From contig LWCA01000028.1 of assembly GCA_001642005.1 (NCBI GenBank), forward strand, positions 1-64,000: a stretch of 64,000 nucleotides of DNA, in the 5' to 3' direction. This stretch comes from Intoshia linei (Eukaryota > Orthonectida > Rhopaluridae). The position numbers and the translations under genes were made by a program. Positions within the stretch are counted from its first letter, which is position 1; the number at the start of each line of letters is the position of its first letter. Shown here one piece after another: positions 37,757-50,951 of this stretch. Under the pieces are notes generated by a model that worked only from the letters and a program-made list of their open reading frames with translations, made no database searches and was not told the origin of the DNA.

Positions 37757-40700
37757 TTAGTTTGATTCACTTTCACTGGTTCCCAGTTGCGTATTTATAT
37801 TACTTTTGGGTTTTGATGTTTCAGCTAGGTTTCTAAAATTAAATAAAATTATGACCAAAGCATTAAGTAAAAGAAATAATTACACATCTTGAGTTTCGTT
37901 AGTTTTTGAAACATCTGAATCAAAAATAAGTAATTTTTCCTCTTTGTCTTCATCCGCGTCACTAGAATCACCGCTAAATGGCCTAAAAATTTAAATTAAC
38001 AAATTAACATGTAAATTAAATAATGCATAAAAACAAATTAAGTCTACATGTTTTTAGATCGTTTCCTTTTTTTCATTGATTTTACTTTTTTCCTTCTTTT
38101 TCCGTCATTTTCATTTTCTGAAGACGAAGCAGAAAATATATCATTAATAATTTTCTTCTAAATTTTAAATTTTAATGCAAAGTTTACGAGCATTCTAAAT
38201 TTTTCTGAAACAATTCAGTCGTATGTTTATGATTAAATTAACTAATGCAATATAATAATACCGATAATAATATTACATACATGTAAAATTTTATATTCTT
38301 ATTTCAATAATATAAACCTTTTTGTTTTCATCTATTTTTTGGAAACTAGCTACTAGTTTAGACCTTTCAATTAAAGCAGCTCTTGTTTCCACATTTTCTT
38401 GCATTTTTTGATCCATTTTTAACTGTTCCTTTTTCTATTTTACAATAATTATTATATTAAAAATTTAAAAATATGGGAAAAAATAACACGATAACAAATG
38501 AACAAAACAGGCTAATTCCTGGTTAACGGAATAATTGGTGCTGAAAAAACCTTATCACGTTAACGAGGAATTTTTTACAAATAATGTATACATTAAAACA
38601 GTGGTTCCAGATTGGGGTCCAAAATTATATACTCGGGTCCGTGAAATTCAAATAAAATATACAAATTTTTGATCAACTTTTGTTTATTTTTATGGGAGAA
38701 TTTTTAATATTTAATACATAGTTTCTAGATGTTGATTATCCCATAGCCTAGACGACCCCTACATAATTGTTTCAAAAATCCCACTTTTATCCAACCATTA
38801 ATAAAATTTAATAAAAAATAGAATTTCAAATCCTAAGAAAGAATAGACTTTTACAGATATTTTTTTATCCCATATCGGTTCATAAGTATTATAAGCTCAC
38901 ATAGAACCCAAGTTAAAAAGGTATACTAATTATTAAAATTATAAGAATATTTCATTTTTTTGAAAAATTCGATTTTAGGGAACCTTATGAAAAAAATCCA
39001 CTTAATCAAATCACAATATTTAAATATTTCACAATAATAAAAAATTTGATTTTACCTACCCTTCAGGGAAAAATACCTTTTTTTAATATTTTTTTGAAAA
39101 ACACGATTTTACCAAATCATATCAGAAAAACCACTTAATCCAACCCCAACGTAAAACTCCAATATTACCAACGCTTAAGAGAAATGTCCTCTTTTTCCAA
39201 TATTATTTTGAAAAATCTGATTATACAAAATCTGATGAGCAACAACTTCCTAATCGAAAACCCAAAATAAAAAATAAAATTTTACCAACCTCAATAAATA
39301 AAATTATATAATGAAAAACTTTTGATTTTCATTCCATTTAACCTATATTTGCAGGTCATTTACTTCGATATAATCAACCATTATTATCATCATTAATCAA
39401 GAAAAAAATAAAAAATTTTTACGTATCTAAAGCTTAAGGCGCCAAAAAAGGTTTAGTATAATTATGATGCTAGTCATTTTAAGTTAAAATTTAACCAAAT
39501 ATTTGTAATTCAGAAAAATTCAATGGTATTTACAGAAAATAACGGTAATACCTCCAATTCAATTCTTTTGTCCAAATTCTCTTGTATAGTCTGTCGACGT
39601 ATTTTCTCTTTTTGTTTACGATCCTGATCTAAAGCTCTAGATCTCTCTAGTTGGTATTTTGTTTGACTCAATAAATCGGAACAATTTCTAATTAATTTAA
39701 AATTAGAATACATTGCAGTTAGGATATTAGGATTATTATTATATTATATTATTATTATATACATTGAAATTAGGATACATTGCATTTAAACGCCTAGTGG
39801 ATACGTTGTACATAATACACCAGTTGGACCACATTGACTGTGTCTGTGAGTCTTATACACACTATCTTAATTATCAACATCAAATTTGAGTATAAGACAA
39901 AAAGACCGGTAACAACTCGTTAAATACGATAATAAATATTAAATATTAAGTACAATTAAAATTACTGATGTTGAATTTTGGCCATGTTGAATTCAAACCT
40001 TTCTTGTACATCATGATTCATTAACAAAGAAAAAATTTTCATGGCCAAATTTAAATTTAAAATGGCTTCTTCTACTTGAATTAATTTGGACCTTTCATCC
40101 TCCATATAATTCCGAGCCATTCTCTGCAAAACTAGTGCTTGATTATAAATAATCATGGTACTAGTAGGCTGAATATGTCGAGCTTTTTTCAACACCGTTA
40201 AACAATCCTTTAATCGATTAAGACGCATATACGAACGCGCCAGGTACATTAAAATTTCAATATTAGGGTACTTGTAAAATTTGGCCAAACAATTTTCATA
40301 CATTTGAATAGCAGCCATATAATGTTGTTGTTCAAAATATACATGCCCAATATTAATCCATACATCGCTAAACTCGTTTGTTGCTTCTCGAACTTGCGAA
40401 AAAACATCTCTCGCTTCATTAAATAGGCGACGTTGAGCTAAAAGACAACCTATACCATGAGCCGCCCAAATATTTTGATCGTCATTTTTCAATACAGTAG
40501 TATATAATTGCATGGCTCGATCGTAGTGTCTTTTATCCTTATCCCTATCTCGATTTCCAGACTGCAAAGACTGAAGCCAAATATTTCCTAAAGCAATCAT
40601 TGAATAAGCGTCGTTTTTGTCCGTTTTCAATAAAATTCTTTCAAATTTCTTTTGAGAAGCGCCCCATTCATTTTTAAAATAATGCAAATTGCCAATTAAA

Positions 40701-43700
40701 CTCCAAGCTTCCTTGTCGTCTTTATTATATTGTAATGCCGTCTTGTACCAATCGGATGCATTGTAAATTTGACCATTATCACGAGCCATACTGCCTAATC
40801 GAAAATAGCAATCAACATATTGCGGACACTTTTTTAAAACTTGTTTATAAACATTGTTAGCCTCGTTGAATTTATTTAAAGCTTCGCAAGCCAGTCCGAT
40901 ATTATAATTTACGGTATGAATGAGAGACGAAAAATATTCATCTTTTTTAATATCCAACTGTGTTTCTGCGTACATTTTGGCTTTTTTGTAATAATTTAGT
41001 GATTTTTCGAAATTGTTTAAATTATAATGCAGAGACCCAACATTGTTGAGAATTTCGACAGGTACCTCAATTTGCATAACGTTTGTTAAAGTTTTTATAA
41101 GTTTTTCATATGTGTCTATCGATAGACTCGGATCGAAATTTTCCAAAACTTGAGCATACTCGATCCAAGCTTCAATATCATCATTATGGCATTTTGTAAT
41201 ATTTTCTAGGTATTTTCTCGCTAAATTCATTTTTTCGTGTTTCCCAGATTTAAGATATAAAGAGGCCAACATTTTCAAAGTTTCATAATTATCTGGAAAT
41301 GTTTTCAAAATTCTCTCTAATGCTGCAATCGCATTGTTGTATTCATGATTATTAAGATACATTTGAGCTAAGCCAAAATAAGGCAATACAAATTTACTAC
41401 TACTGTATTGATTACACTGAAAGTAATATTGAAAAGATTTTTTGTAATCCTTTTGAATGTGATGAACTTTGGCTAATAAATAACAACTTTCTGCTTTCAT
41501 TGATTCATTTTTAGTATTCTGAAAGGCGTGGATTGCAAGACTGTTTACTTTCTTATAATCTTGTTTATAGAAAAAATGGTTCGCCAAATGATTTAGAATC
41601 ATGGCTCGGTTTTGATCTAAACTGTATGCTTTAGTTAACAATTCAACCCCTTTTTTAACATTTTCAATTGTTTTTGAGTTTGTTTCAATAAGTGCCAAGC
41701 CAATTAATGCACTAACGCAATTTGGATCTAAATCCAGAGTTCTCCTGTACGCAATTCTGGCTCTATCAAAATTTTCTAATTTTGTAAAACAATGACCTAT
41801 TCCTACTCGAATGCAAGGAGGTCCATTAGGGATTAGTCTTAAAACTTTTCTGTAAAAATTTAAAGATTGTTTATAATCTTTTGCATTGTATAACAAGCAT
41901 GCTTTACCAAGCAATGCAGGTACGCACCTTTGATCCTAATAAATGTATATTATTAGAAATTAATACAAAATAAGCACATTATCCTATCCCACGATTAAAT
42001 AGCTCGAGGCCATCCGAAAATGAAAACCAGGCGCCCCAATTTTTTTGAGAACAATTTGTACAATGAACAACATGTTGCCATATGCACCTATCCAAGAATA
42101 TTTTTATTTTTTTTAATTCGAAATTTGGAAAAATGAGGCCCATTGGACCAAAATTTATATTTTTTTAAATTTTGTGGTTAAATTCGAAGTAAACTAGAAA
42201 CAAGGATAATGAAGGTTGTTTTATTACAAAATTTACTTAGCCGAAGATTTAAATAGACAAATTGTTGAAATAAAAAAAACAGACCGGAGGTGGAGGAAAG
42301 TGCGGCCTTCGAACAGTATATGTTTTCTCACCTCTGCACCAGACCATTTAAAATATTTTCAAAAAATGCCAAAAATTAGACACAGAAATTGGTTTTCGGA
42401 GATATTTTATTAGAATGTAAATTAATAAACTCAGTTTGCACTCATGTATCATCTATGAAATATAAATATTACTCTACTTTTGTAAAATTCAACCAAAATT
42501 AGTAATCTTTTTGTTGGTTTTAAGGATAAATTTATATTTATCAAAGTACCATAATTTCGCAACATCCCACAAAAAATATTCCAAAATATTACGATGTTAA
42601 GAATTATTATTATAATAGTAACATTAAAATAGAATTATATATTGTAATTGTATAAATATATTTCTGTGTTGAAATAAAAATTAACTCGGCCCAACCATAC
42701 TCACTCGTTTATATTTAAAAAATATCCCCCCGTATCCGTTGGAGGATTACACTTGAAACAATATAAGCGTATATAAATACCTTTGACAAAACATAATTAA
42801 ATTGTGTTTCTGCTTGTTCCACCTTGTCACCTCCAATTAAACAAAAATAAGCCCTTCCAAGTAAATGGTTCTAAAAAGTAAATGAATACATTGAAATATT
42901 GTTTTTACAATATTTAACCCGATACAGTACATGCAGTACCATATACAACAATGAGTGCTGGCAATCAATATAAATGTTTCCATAATTGTATATATTCATT
43001 TTTTTAAATAAACATTTTGTAGTAATTAATTTTGAAAAAAATTCACTTTTACCAACTATTTTGAGTAAATCGAATTTTATCAACCTAGTTAATTAGTTAG
43101 TCCAAAGTTTAATACTTTAAAGAAAATTAATTTAAAACATAGCATAATAAATTATTATAATGTACATTATGTTAGTTTAGATTTTTAAATTTTTTTTCGA
43201 TTGCCAGCACTAACCACGACTAAATTTACGGACAAATATTTTGCAATTTTTACTCGCCCTTTTCTATAGAATTTCTGATTAACCACTAGTACCTTCCTAG
43301 TAATTTAAATTTTTTTATAGTTAGCCCTAAATTTTATACTCCATATTTCATCATGAGCAAGGGTGGTCGATTTTCTGGTACCAGCAATTTTTTTAAATAT
43401 ATAAATAACTAATTTTTAAAATGTAAACTAAATACAATAACGCTTGTAAGTCTCTTAAAATTTATAATATTTAGAACTAAGTACTCGGAAAAAAGTATTT
43501 TTCCTTCATGGTTGCTAAAATATTGGAAACACATTCTCGTAAGGTTTCGTAAAATTGAAATTTTTATAAAAATATAGGAAAAGAGATTTTCCCTTAACTT
43601 AAGTCTTGCTAAAATTCCATTTTTTTTGGATTGGATTAAAAGTTTTTTATCACAATGTTTTTTGTAAAATCGTAAGAAAAAGATAATTAAATAAAGGGCT

Positions 43701-45472
43701 TGAAAAGGTATGTTTTATTAAATATTATTAAATTTTACTAATGGTGGGATAAAAGTGGGATTTTTAAAATAATAATTTAGCGGTCGTCTAGGCTTTAGGA
43801 TAAAATCCAAACATCTGGCAACTTTGCAATAATGTATTTTACAAAAATAAAGTAATTTTGCTGGTAATAATAAGGCACGTGCTTGTAACACATTTGACAA
43901 TGGTCAAGAGGTTCTCAATCTTTTTCAAGAATCATCCCCTAAAGTTTAGAAGAATAATTAATTAGTTTAAGCTAAAGCGAAAATTAATGTATATCGCCAG
44001 TGGCGATATATGTTCGCCACCTATAACGGTTTCACATTTTATCGTTGTATTTTGATTTTTTTCATAAAAAGTTTTATTTATTTTGCTTCTTTTTTATGTT
44101 TAAAATCACTTGAAATTTATATAAAAAAGATTTAAAAAAATTCAAAATCATTGGATGTGAAACCAATAATATTCAATATTTTAAACAAATATTTGACGTA
44201 CGAGATACACAAGTTTTGTATATGAAAAAAATTATATTTAACAAGAGGAAAGAACTCAAAAAAAGTATAAAAATAGTAATAAACGTTGAAATTTCATCTT
44301 TTTAAAAAAAAGGGTCAATTTTTGGAGGTAAAAAATATTTGTAAAACAAATATAGTTAAAGAAATAATTATGAAAATTCGTCTCGCCCATTGAAAACCTC
44401 TGATGAGAATATATTAACCATTACACATAGGCAGAAACCATGGCAGTAGAGTTGTGCTAGTGGCTATATGGCCGAGACCTACAATCATTCGGGCTACTTT
44501 TTAATTTATTAATAGGTAATGTTGGAAAATTTCTTAAATATGTCATAATTATAATGACCAATAAGATTTACAATGTTATTTTCAATTTTTGGACAATAAA
44601 CGATCGATTAAACAATGTATAGACGTGCCAATTTAAAAAGAATTAATGGGGCCTACATTTCCAATTCTAACATCTGATCCGGGCCTACCGCTATCTCTCC
44701 ACAGCCATTGTAGCAACCAATACAAACAATATATGTTAAGTAATCAATAATATATAAATTGGCGCCATACAAGTCATGAATATTAAAAAGGCGTTTTTTC
44801 CGCCCTACCCGTTGTAGTCGTCTAAAATAATGTAGAATGTCCGCAAAAAATTAAATTAAAAATGTAATCATGTTTCAAAAAATATAATAGTTTCATTCTT
44901 ACACGACACCGTGATACTGTACATGCAAAAATCTAATCCAAAATTTTTACTCCAAATCAATATACTGGCAATAAAATTAAAAGATTACAATGTCATGAAT
45001 ATTAATTTTATCAGCAATGGTGTAATTTTGGGTTGCTTTTTCAAAAAAAGTAGTTTTTTTACTGGAATCTTGTTCACAATGACCCATTTTGACATAATAA
45101 GCTGCAAGCAAATCTAATGCTTTCATTTGATCATCTTCAAAATTATCATAGGAAATGTTTGCAATTTTTGGAGCGGAAGTTAAAATGACTTCAAACGCTT
45201 CATAATTTTTTTGTCTGTAATATTCCAACTAAAATTATTTTTATTACTCTTAATATTAATAATTAAAATATTTAAATTTTTTAATTATAATTACGGCCAA
45301 TTTTATCCAAATGTGCAATGGAGCAATTTCTTGTTTTAAAATATTTAAAACTTCGCTTCCAGATGGTAAATTCGTATATTCCAATTCGATAGACTATTAT
45401 TTAACTTTTATTTAACCAAAATAAACACATTACCTCGCCTTGAGTGTTTCTTAGAGGAATTTCAATAGACAT
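37757..45472 (-). CDS. CTR9: CTR9, Paf1 complex subunit
   Basis: The start ATG is 45472 ([13 protein letters not shown]). Further exons: about 45293-45402, 44990-45228, 42782-42873, 39960-41934, 39552-39691, 38328-38440, 38056-38159, 37888-37980 and 37757-37835. The protein is mostly tandem TPR helices (for example [59 protein letters not shown]), followed by a charged coiled coil ([20 protein letters not shown]) and an acidic/basic, Ser-rich tail ending SESESN. CTR9 is the scaffold of the Paf1 complex, which travels with RNA polymerase II and promotes H2B ubiquitylation and H3K4/K79 methylation. The first and last exons agree with the family ends, so the model looks complete. Two introns (38441-39551, 42874-44989) are inflated by repeats. 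Confidence 0.92.
38590..39320. repeat. Repeat block in a CTR9 intron
   Basis: 38590-38680 carries the GATTGGGGTCC...GGGTCCGTGA block also seen at 20785-20830. 38740-39320 is a degenerate array of the AAAAATCCCATTTTACCAA minisatellite family, in the reverse order of end blocks relative to 16860-17165. Confidence 0.6.
43015..43830. repeat. Minisatellite-family block in a CTR9 intron
   Basis: It carries units such as ATTTTTATAAAAATATAGG and AAAGTGGGATTTTTAAAATAA, then GCGGTCGTCTAGGCTTTAGG and ATCCAAACATCTGGCAACTT, the same terminal block as at 17100-17165 and (inverted) 38720-38760. The rest of this intron up to 44989 is unassigned. Confidence 0.6.
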
Positions 45473-46455
45473 TTAAGTTTTAAAATTTAAATTGAAGTAA
45501 TGTTTATTGGTTATCATGTTTTCAGATATTTTTATTATAAAAATAAAAAATACCAAATGTATCAATCATTTGATATCGAGCCAAAGCTAACATGCGTCAG
45601 GCTCTTTAAAAATCAAAAATTTATTTTTTGTTAGAATTAATTAAGAATCCGTACTCGGCAGAGCTAGATGCTGTTTGTACATAGTACATAACAGAAACCT
45701 ACTTATGTATATAAAATTATTTTTACAAGTAATATCTGTTTACAACCACACTTAAAATAACCACTAGTTCAATAGTAAACGATCCAATTCCACGACGTTG
45801 ATTAAATTGTAAAACAAACAACGTAAATGTGACTCAAGAATCTTGAAATTAGGGGTGTCAGACTCAATTTGCTTGGCGGGCCAAATATGAAAAAAAATTA
45901 TTACGCGGGCCGCACAAAAAAATCTTTACTCAAAAAGTTATGTTAAACTAACATATATAATTAATTTATAATAATTTGAATTCATAAAATGGAATAAGTG
46001 TAAACATAATGTTAAAATTGTAATAATAATTCCATAATTGGGACCGCATAATTGACACTCCTGCTCAAGACAAAACAATGATAATTTTCAAGTGGCATAA
46101 AAAAAATTAAAAATCTAATCTAATTAAAAAACTAAATTAAACTCAATATCGATTTTATTAATTATACATTGATCAATAAAATTGATTGATACTTTTCCTG
46201 ACATCTTGATTTACTGACATTGGTTGTGATTTTGTAATATTGTGCTTTTAACAATATGCATTATGTTTTCATTATAATGAACTTGAGCTAAAATTATTGC
46301 AATAGCAATTAAATTAGACACATTTAATGTTTTAGTAATAAATATACTTTTGCTCACATAATTACAATTATCAAAGTAATCTGAGAGATTGAAATTAATA
46401 TACAAAATAATTTTTATAATTTCAATTTCATCTACAAACATATTTAAAATAAAGA
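45473..46455. other. CTR9-GPCR spacer with repeats
   Basis: Divergent promoters of CTR9 and the GPCR should lie here. It contains a TGCTGTTTGTACATAGTACA repeat copy at about 45650-45695 and a hAT-like element at 45850-46063. No gene supported. Confidence 0.5.
45850..46063. mobile_element. Short hAT-like element with GC-rich ends
   Basis: It starts TAGGGGTGTCAGACTC and ends ATTGACACTCCTG; the ends pair as imperfect inverted repeats. The interior has GGCGGGCCAAAT and GCGGGCCGCAC, unusually GC-rich here. Related fragments lie near 1920-2010 (GGTCCGCGGGCTAAAT) and 57722-57760 (CACGGCCCGCG). A target duplication is not visible. Confidence 0.6.
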
Positions 46456-47651
46456 ATGTTATCTAACCTAACGCTCACAGTTAAAGAAAACATTTTACTG
46501 TTTTACAGATTCAATCATGACTACTACTCAATGGAAAATTATAAAATAATATTAATTTCTATTATTTTTGGCATCCTTACTCTTGTAGGGTGTATAGAAA
46601 ATGGATATAGTCTGGTAACATTAATTAAATAAATTATATTAAAAAAGTTTACTAAACATTTAGTACATTATTCTGTCCAGAAAAAAACTTAGAACATTGA
46701 AAAACATTTTTATCGGAAATTTAGCATTCACAGATATATTCATGTGTTCCATTGTTGAACCTTTCAATATTTATCAAATGATTGTCAATCAATGGGAGTT
46801 TGGTTTCATTATGTGCAAAGTATAAAAAATTTGCTTTTTTATGGGTTAGTTTAGCGCAATAATGGGAGCCATTGCTTGTTTTGCTTCAACGTATACCATT
46901 ATCACTATTTGCGTACATCGATATATTGCAATTGTTTATTTATCAAATACCAATGTAAAAAAACAAGTCATTGTCAGCTTTATGTTGATATGGATCACTA
47001 GTATATTTATTCCTATGCCATTAATGTATCTAACGAAATATGATGGTATTTTTTAATATTATTATGATCTATCAACAATATGACTCATAACCCTGATGTT
47101 AATTTTATTCATAATTGAGTATTCTTCATTTATTATCAAGTATTATTTAGATTTTAGATAATGTAATTTTAGTCTTCTACGTTAAGGGCAAAATGGTCAA
47201 AATATGTATACAAAACCTCAATCATAAAATATTTGGACACTATGGATTAATTTTAATAATAACTCAATTTATAATTCCATCAATCTTGCTAATTTACATT
47301 AACTGCAGAATAATTTCTTTAATTGTGAAAAGACCAAATTTTAATAAACAAATATCAAAAAAGACAAGTAAAAATGCAATTTCAATGTATGCAACGTATT
47401 CAAATTCTTCAAATGCTCGTAATGCTAAAAATATAACAATTCTATCAATTATTATATTTTTATTCATCGCAGTATGGCTACCACTAAATCTAGTTAATGT
47501 AATGTATAATTATGGAATTAATATTGGAAATGTCGACATTGTATTGCCAGTTTGTCATTTTTTAGTGAGTCTCTCATCCTGTCTTCACCCAATAATATAC
47601 GTGTGGTTAAATACTACCATTAGACATGAATTTTTTATTCAATGTATGTAA
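46456..47651 (+). CDS. Class A GPCR, NPY/NPF-receptor-like, with altered motifs
   Basis: Exons: 46456-46614, 46664-46819, 46850-47045 and 47158-47651. Seven helices can be followed: TM1 ILISIIFGILTLVGCIENGY, TM2 NIFIGNLAFTDIFM (Asp2.50 kept), Trp of ECL1 and Cys3.25 (QWEFGFIMCK), TM3 ending ICVHRYIAIVY, TM4 FMLIWITSIFIPMPLMY, Cys in ECL2 (KICIQNL), TM5 with Pro, TM6 FLFIAVWLPLNLVNVMYNY and TM7 LVSLSSCLHPIIYVWLN. WLPLN-xx-N and the WLN after TM7 are typical of NPY/NPF-type receptors. Two signature residues differ: HRY in place of DRY, and HPxxY in place of NPxxY. The third intron model (46820-46849, 30 nt) is supported because it restores the normal Cys3.25-Arg3.50 spacing of 25. An N-glycosylation site (NLT) lies at residue 4. 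Ligand unknown. Confidence 0.8.
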
Positions 47652-49137
47652 AAAAGTAAATAATAAATGTATTGTAATAAAGGGTAATTATTCAAGTAAA
47701 TAATTATAATTATATTTATTACTAGTTGACTGTTATAATGATAATTTTCAATTTCAAAATCTTATATTTTCACGGTCAAAACTGTCAACTTCTTGACGCG
47801 TTCTGGTTAAATTGTACTAGACACCTGTTTTATCGCATTCCACAGTGAATTCGTGATTCAATAGAATTATATTGGGTTCTAGCAGCATATAGCCCTTGCA
47901 CTGGTAGAGTTATATGTATAGTTAATAGGTTATAAAAATATTACATCTTTATCATGCTCCAATAATTTTCTATTGGATTTAAAACTGGACTGTTAGGAGG
48001 CCAAATTATTAATTTTTCTCCATTAATAGCATTTTCTGATAAAAATGTCCTACTATATGGTCATACATGTGGAAGGTGAATCGTGCATGAATTTGAAATT
48101 GTTTTTAAATTCTTCACTCTTTGAATTGAACCATGGAAAGTAGTTCTTCTCCAAAAACTCTGTGTAACTAACTATAAAAATTTAAACATGCCAAAATAGT
48201 GAGTATTACAATTTAGAATTTAATTTTACGCCACTTGGAATTCGAAATGGTCCTAACACTTGACTATCAAGTATTACAGCCCAAAACATGACCCCTCCTC
48301 CATCTTTTTGGCAACGCAATCTAATCGGAACTTTAGCATCATTAAGTACCCAGCCTCTTGACCACCCACCCGGTCCATCTAAAGTTGCACGGCATTCATC
48401 AGTGAACATAACCATATAGAAATTTATCTTTAAATTGACTTTAACCCAATTAAGACGTTTTACTTTATGAATTGGCTTTAAAATTGGTCTTTTCGTAGAT
48501 TTTTTGACATAAGAAATGGTTTTTAATACCCTACAACGAGTATTTCTCGAGAAATTGTTATGTTACAAGTTGTAAATAATTTGGAACTAGTGGCAAGTGG
48601 TGTGGTAGATATTTCTCGCCTTAATCGAGATAATTCTCGCAGTGTCATTACTTTTTTTTGCATATTTGGACCTATCATTTTAATTATTTAATTTTTTGAT
48701 GGGTAATGAGCCCATTTTTTAATTTTCGATGGTCGCGTTTTAGAACTTTGGATATAAAGAGTTGTCTTTCCTCTGGCCAATAAGTCTGTTATTTGACTTT
48801 TTTCGTCATTCTTTTGTCTCATTTCAAATTTGCCTAACAAATTGACACACTAATTTAAGTATATAAACAATAATATGTGAATGAAAAGTTTTTTTTACAA
48901 ATTAAATTTAGTTTATTTAATGAATAATATTAACATCAATTAAAAGCCACCTAATTACGAAACAAAAAATTAAGTTTTCATTATTCCTAAAGTTTATTAG
49001 ATGAATTTTAGTGATCTGCCTAATAAATTAACACACTGTACATTGTAGTTTTTTTAATTTAGAAATACTATAACTTCACTCTACAAAGAAGTTTATTGCT
49101 ATTTAAATTTTAGACATCGAAAACTGGAGAACTCGAA
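47652..49137. other. Spacer with Tc1-like remnant
   Basis: Apart from the Tc1-like fragment at about 47930-48850, this is AT-rich sequence. It should contain the GPCR 3' UTR and the EMC3 promoter. Confidence 0.5.
47930..48850 (-). pseudogene. Tc1/mariner-like transposase remnant
   Basis: On the minus strand 48415-48206 encodes MFTDECRATLDGPGGWSRGW and RCQKDGGGVMFWAVI, the central catalytic segment of Tc1-like transposases (FTDE with catalytic Asp, then the GGG-hydrophobic strand). Upstream in transcription order, 48840-48420 is a decayed DNA-binding and linker region (starts RQKNDEKSQITDLLARGKTT). Frames are broken, so it is inactive. Confidence 0.8.
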
Positions 49138-50930
49138 ATGACAAAAGACATTTACTTGGATAAAAACATTCAGATATGGGCTCTATTTCCAATCACTCTT
49201 GTTACGTTGTTGTTCAGTGTTATCAGGCATTACGCCACCTTTTTGTTTACCAATAAATCTCCAGATAATCTCAAACAGATACATGACACGTACCATTTTT
49301 TAATATTCATAATATATTACGTTTTAATAGACAGGTAGTCAATAGATGCCAAACACTTCGCAAAAACTTTGGATATATACCTAAAAGGGTAAATAAGAAT
49401 GTTTATTTGTAGTTATAAAAAAACTTATTTGTCTTGAAAATCACAGAAATTTTTCGACGCGTGTATAGATACATTTTCTCTAGTTTTATAAATAACTTGT
49501 TAATAATTATAAACATCAAGTATAATTTTTTTGAGGTTTATCGTTATTTTAAACTAAACCATATTTAAAGTTTTTAAATTCATTGTTTCTACTTTTTTGA
49601 TTTACGTTCGATATAATACCTTTAATGTAGGCCTTTTTAATGAGATTGGATTATTTTGCGCTACGAGAAGATGCTTATCTGAAATTAAAACAAAAAAACA
49701 GTGAAAACCCTACACCTCAAGGTAAAACGTGTGTAATTATATAACAGCATTTTTAGATCCCATGGCCATGATGGATATGATGAAGGGCAATTTTTTCAAT
49801 ATATTTTCAATGATTGTTATTGGAGGTTGGGTTAATTGGTTTTTCTCTGGGTTTCTAGCTAGTATGTCTATTTAATTTTATTTAAAAACACTTTATTTCA
49901 GCTAAAGTTCCTTTTCCTTTGACTCATAAATTCAAACCCATGTTACAAAGAGACATACAACTTAGATCTTTGGATCCTTCTTGGTAATACATTGGAATAA
50001 TTATCTTATATTATAATATTAATTAATTACTTATATAATGTGTTTTGTTTGTCTATGTGTTATTGTTTATTTCAATAACTACCAGTCTTGGTAGTGTTGG
50101 TAAGATAAATTCCAACCTCTATCTTACGGGTGAAAAAGCCCAATTGTCCTTTTTTGAAAATCAAACGAGTTCGAGAATTTAAAAAAATATACTCTGTGAT
50201 ACGGATTTTAAAATTATAAATTTAAATTTAAAAAAATATATCTTCAAGGCTAAAACCTTAAATTACCCTTTTTTTTAATGAAAACAGTCCTAGAATTTTA
50301 AAAAATTTCAATCTGACTAAGTGACGTCTCCACGGTCAAAAAAACATTTTAGTATTACGTTATTAGTTATATGTATGTAGTACAAAACCGTCAACCTTGT
50401 TATAATATATTTTATATTAAGTTAGAGGTACTTCTAAACTTAAAAACACCGTGCTGTATTGAAGTTATGGAATATTAATTATATATAATTATTTAGGGTC
50501 AGTTCAATTTCATGGTGTTTTTTAAACTTTTTTGGGCTTCGTAGTGCTCAAAATCTACTTCTAAATGAAAAATCCGGTATACATGTTATGTTTACATAAT
50601 TATCATTCAGATAGCTCTATGATGCCAATGCCTGGCGCTCCAATGTCGGGAATGCAAGATATGACGAAAGCATACAAAGTATATATTAGTGTGTTCAACT
50701 TAGTTAGAAACTTAGTACTTACTGAGTTTTACAAAATAAAAACTCAGTCAAAGTAGTTAATTAATTGTAAGTACTTTTTAAAAAAGTTTAACACAGTATA
50801 TGTAATTATTAACTTGTAAATATATAAATGATTCATTTAGTCTGAAAGTGAAGCATTAACCTTGATATGCCATAAATGGAAATTAGATAACATTGTGGAT
50901 GAAGTAATAGACCGTTTCGAGAAAAAATAA
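49138..50930 (+). CDS. EMC3: ER membrane protein complex subunit 3
   Basis: Exons: 49138-49289, 49331-49388, 49631-49721, 49757-49861, 49902-49983, 50497-50576, 50611-50678 and 50841-50930; all phases agree. About 245 residues, close to the usual ~260. Family features: N-terminal helix [20 protein letters not shown], the DUF106-type core [57 protein letters not shown], the [17 protein letters not shown] motif, [12 protein letters not shown] and the Met-rich loop. EMC3 is the YidC/Oxa1-like insertase subunit of the EMC, which inserts tail-anchored and multipass proteins into the ER membrane. Introns of 41, 35, 40 and 34 nt alternate with longer ones; the 513-nt intron carries a repeat arm. The stop is 21 bp from the convergent CLIC stop. 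Confidence 0.95.
50020..50380 (-). repeat. Foldback-family arm in an EMC3 intron
   Basis: Same blocks and order as 6280-6700: CTGTGTTCC-like start, TCAAACGAGTTCGAGAATTT, GATACGGATTTTAAAAT, AAATTACCC, and AAGTGACGTCTCCACGGTCA. It expands an otherwise small intron. Confidence 0.7.
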
Positions 50931-50951
50931 TTTTAATCGTTTAATTAAAAT

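Noticed and set aside
42278..42342. Short CGGAGGTGGAGG...CACCTCTG palindrome resembling the 3901-4321 element ends
   Set aside because: Possibly an internally deleted copy, but flanking 8-mers do not match, so it was not listed as an element.
45590..45700. TGCTGTTTGTAC repeat as a possible tRNA-derived SINE
   Set aside because: No A/B box promoter or poly(A) tail pattern could be shown; listed only as a dispersed repeat.
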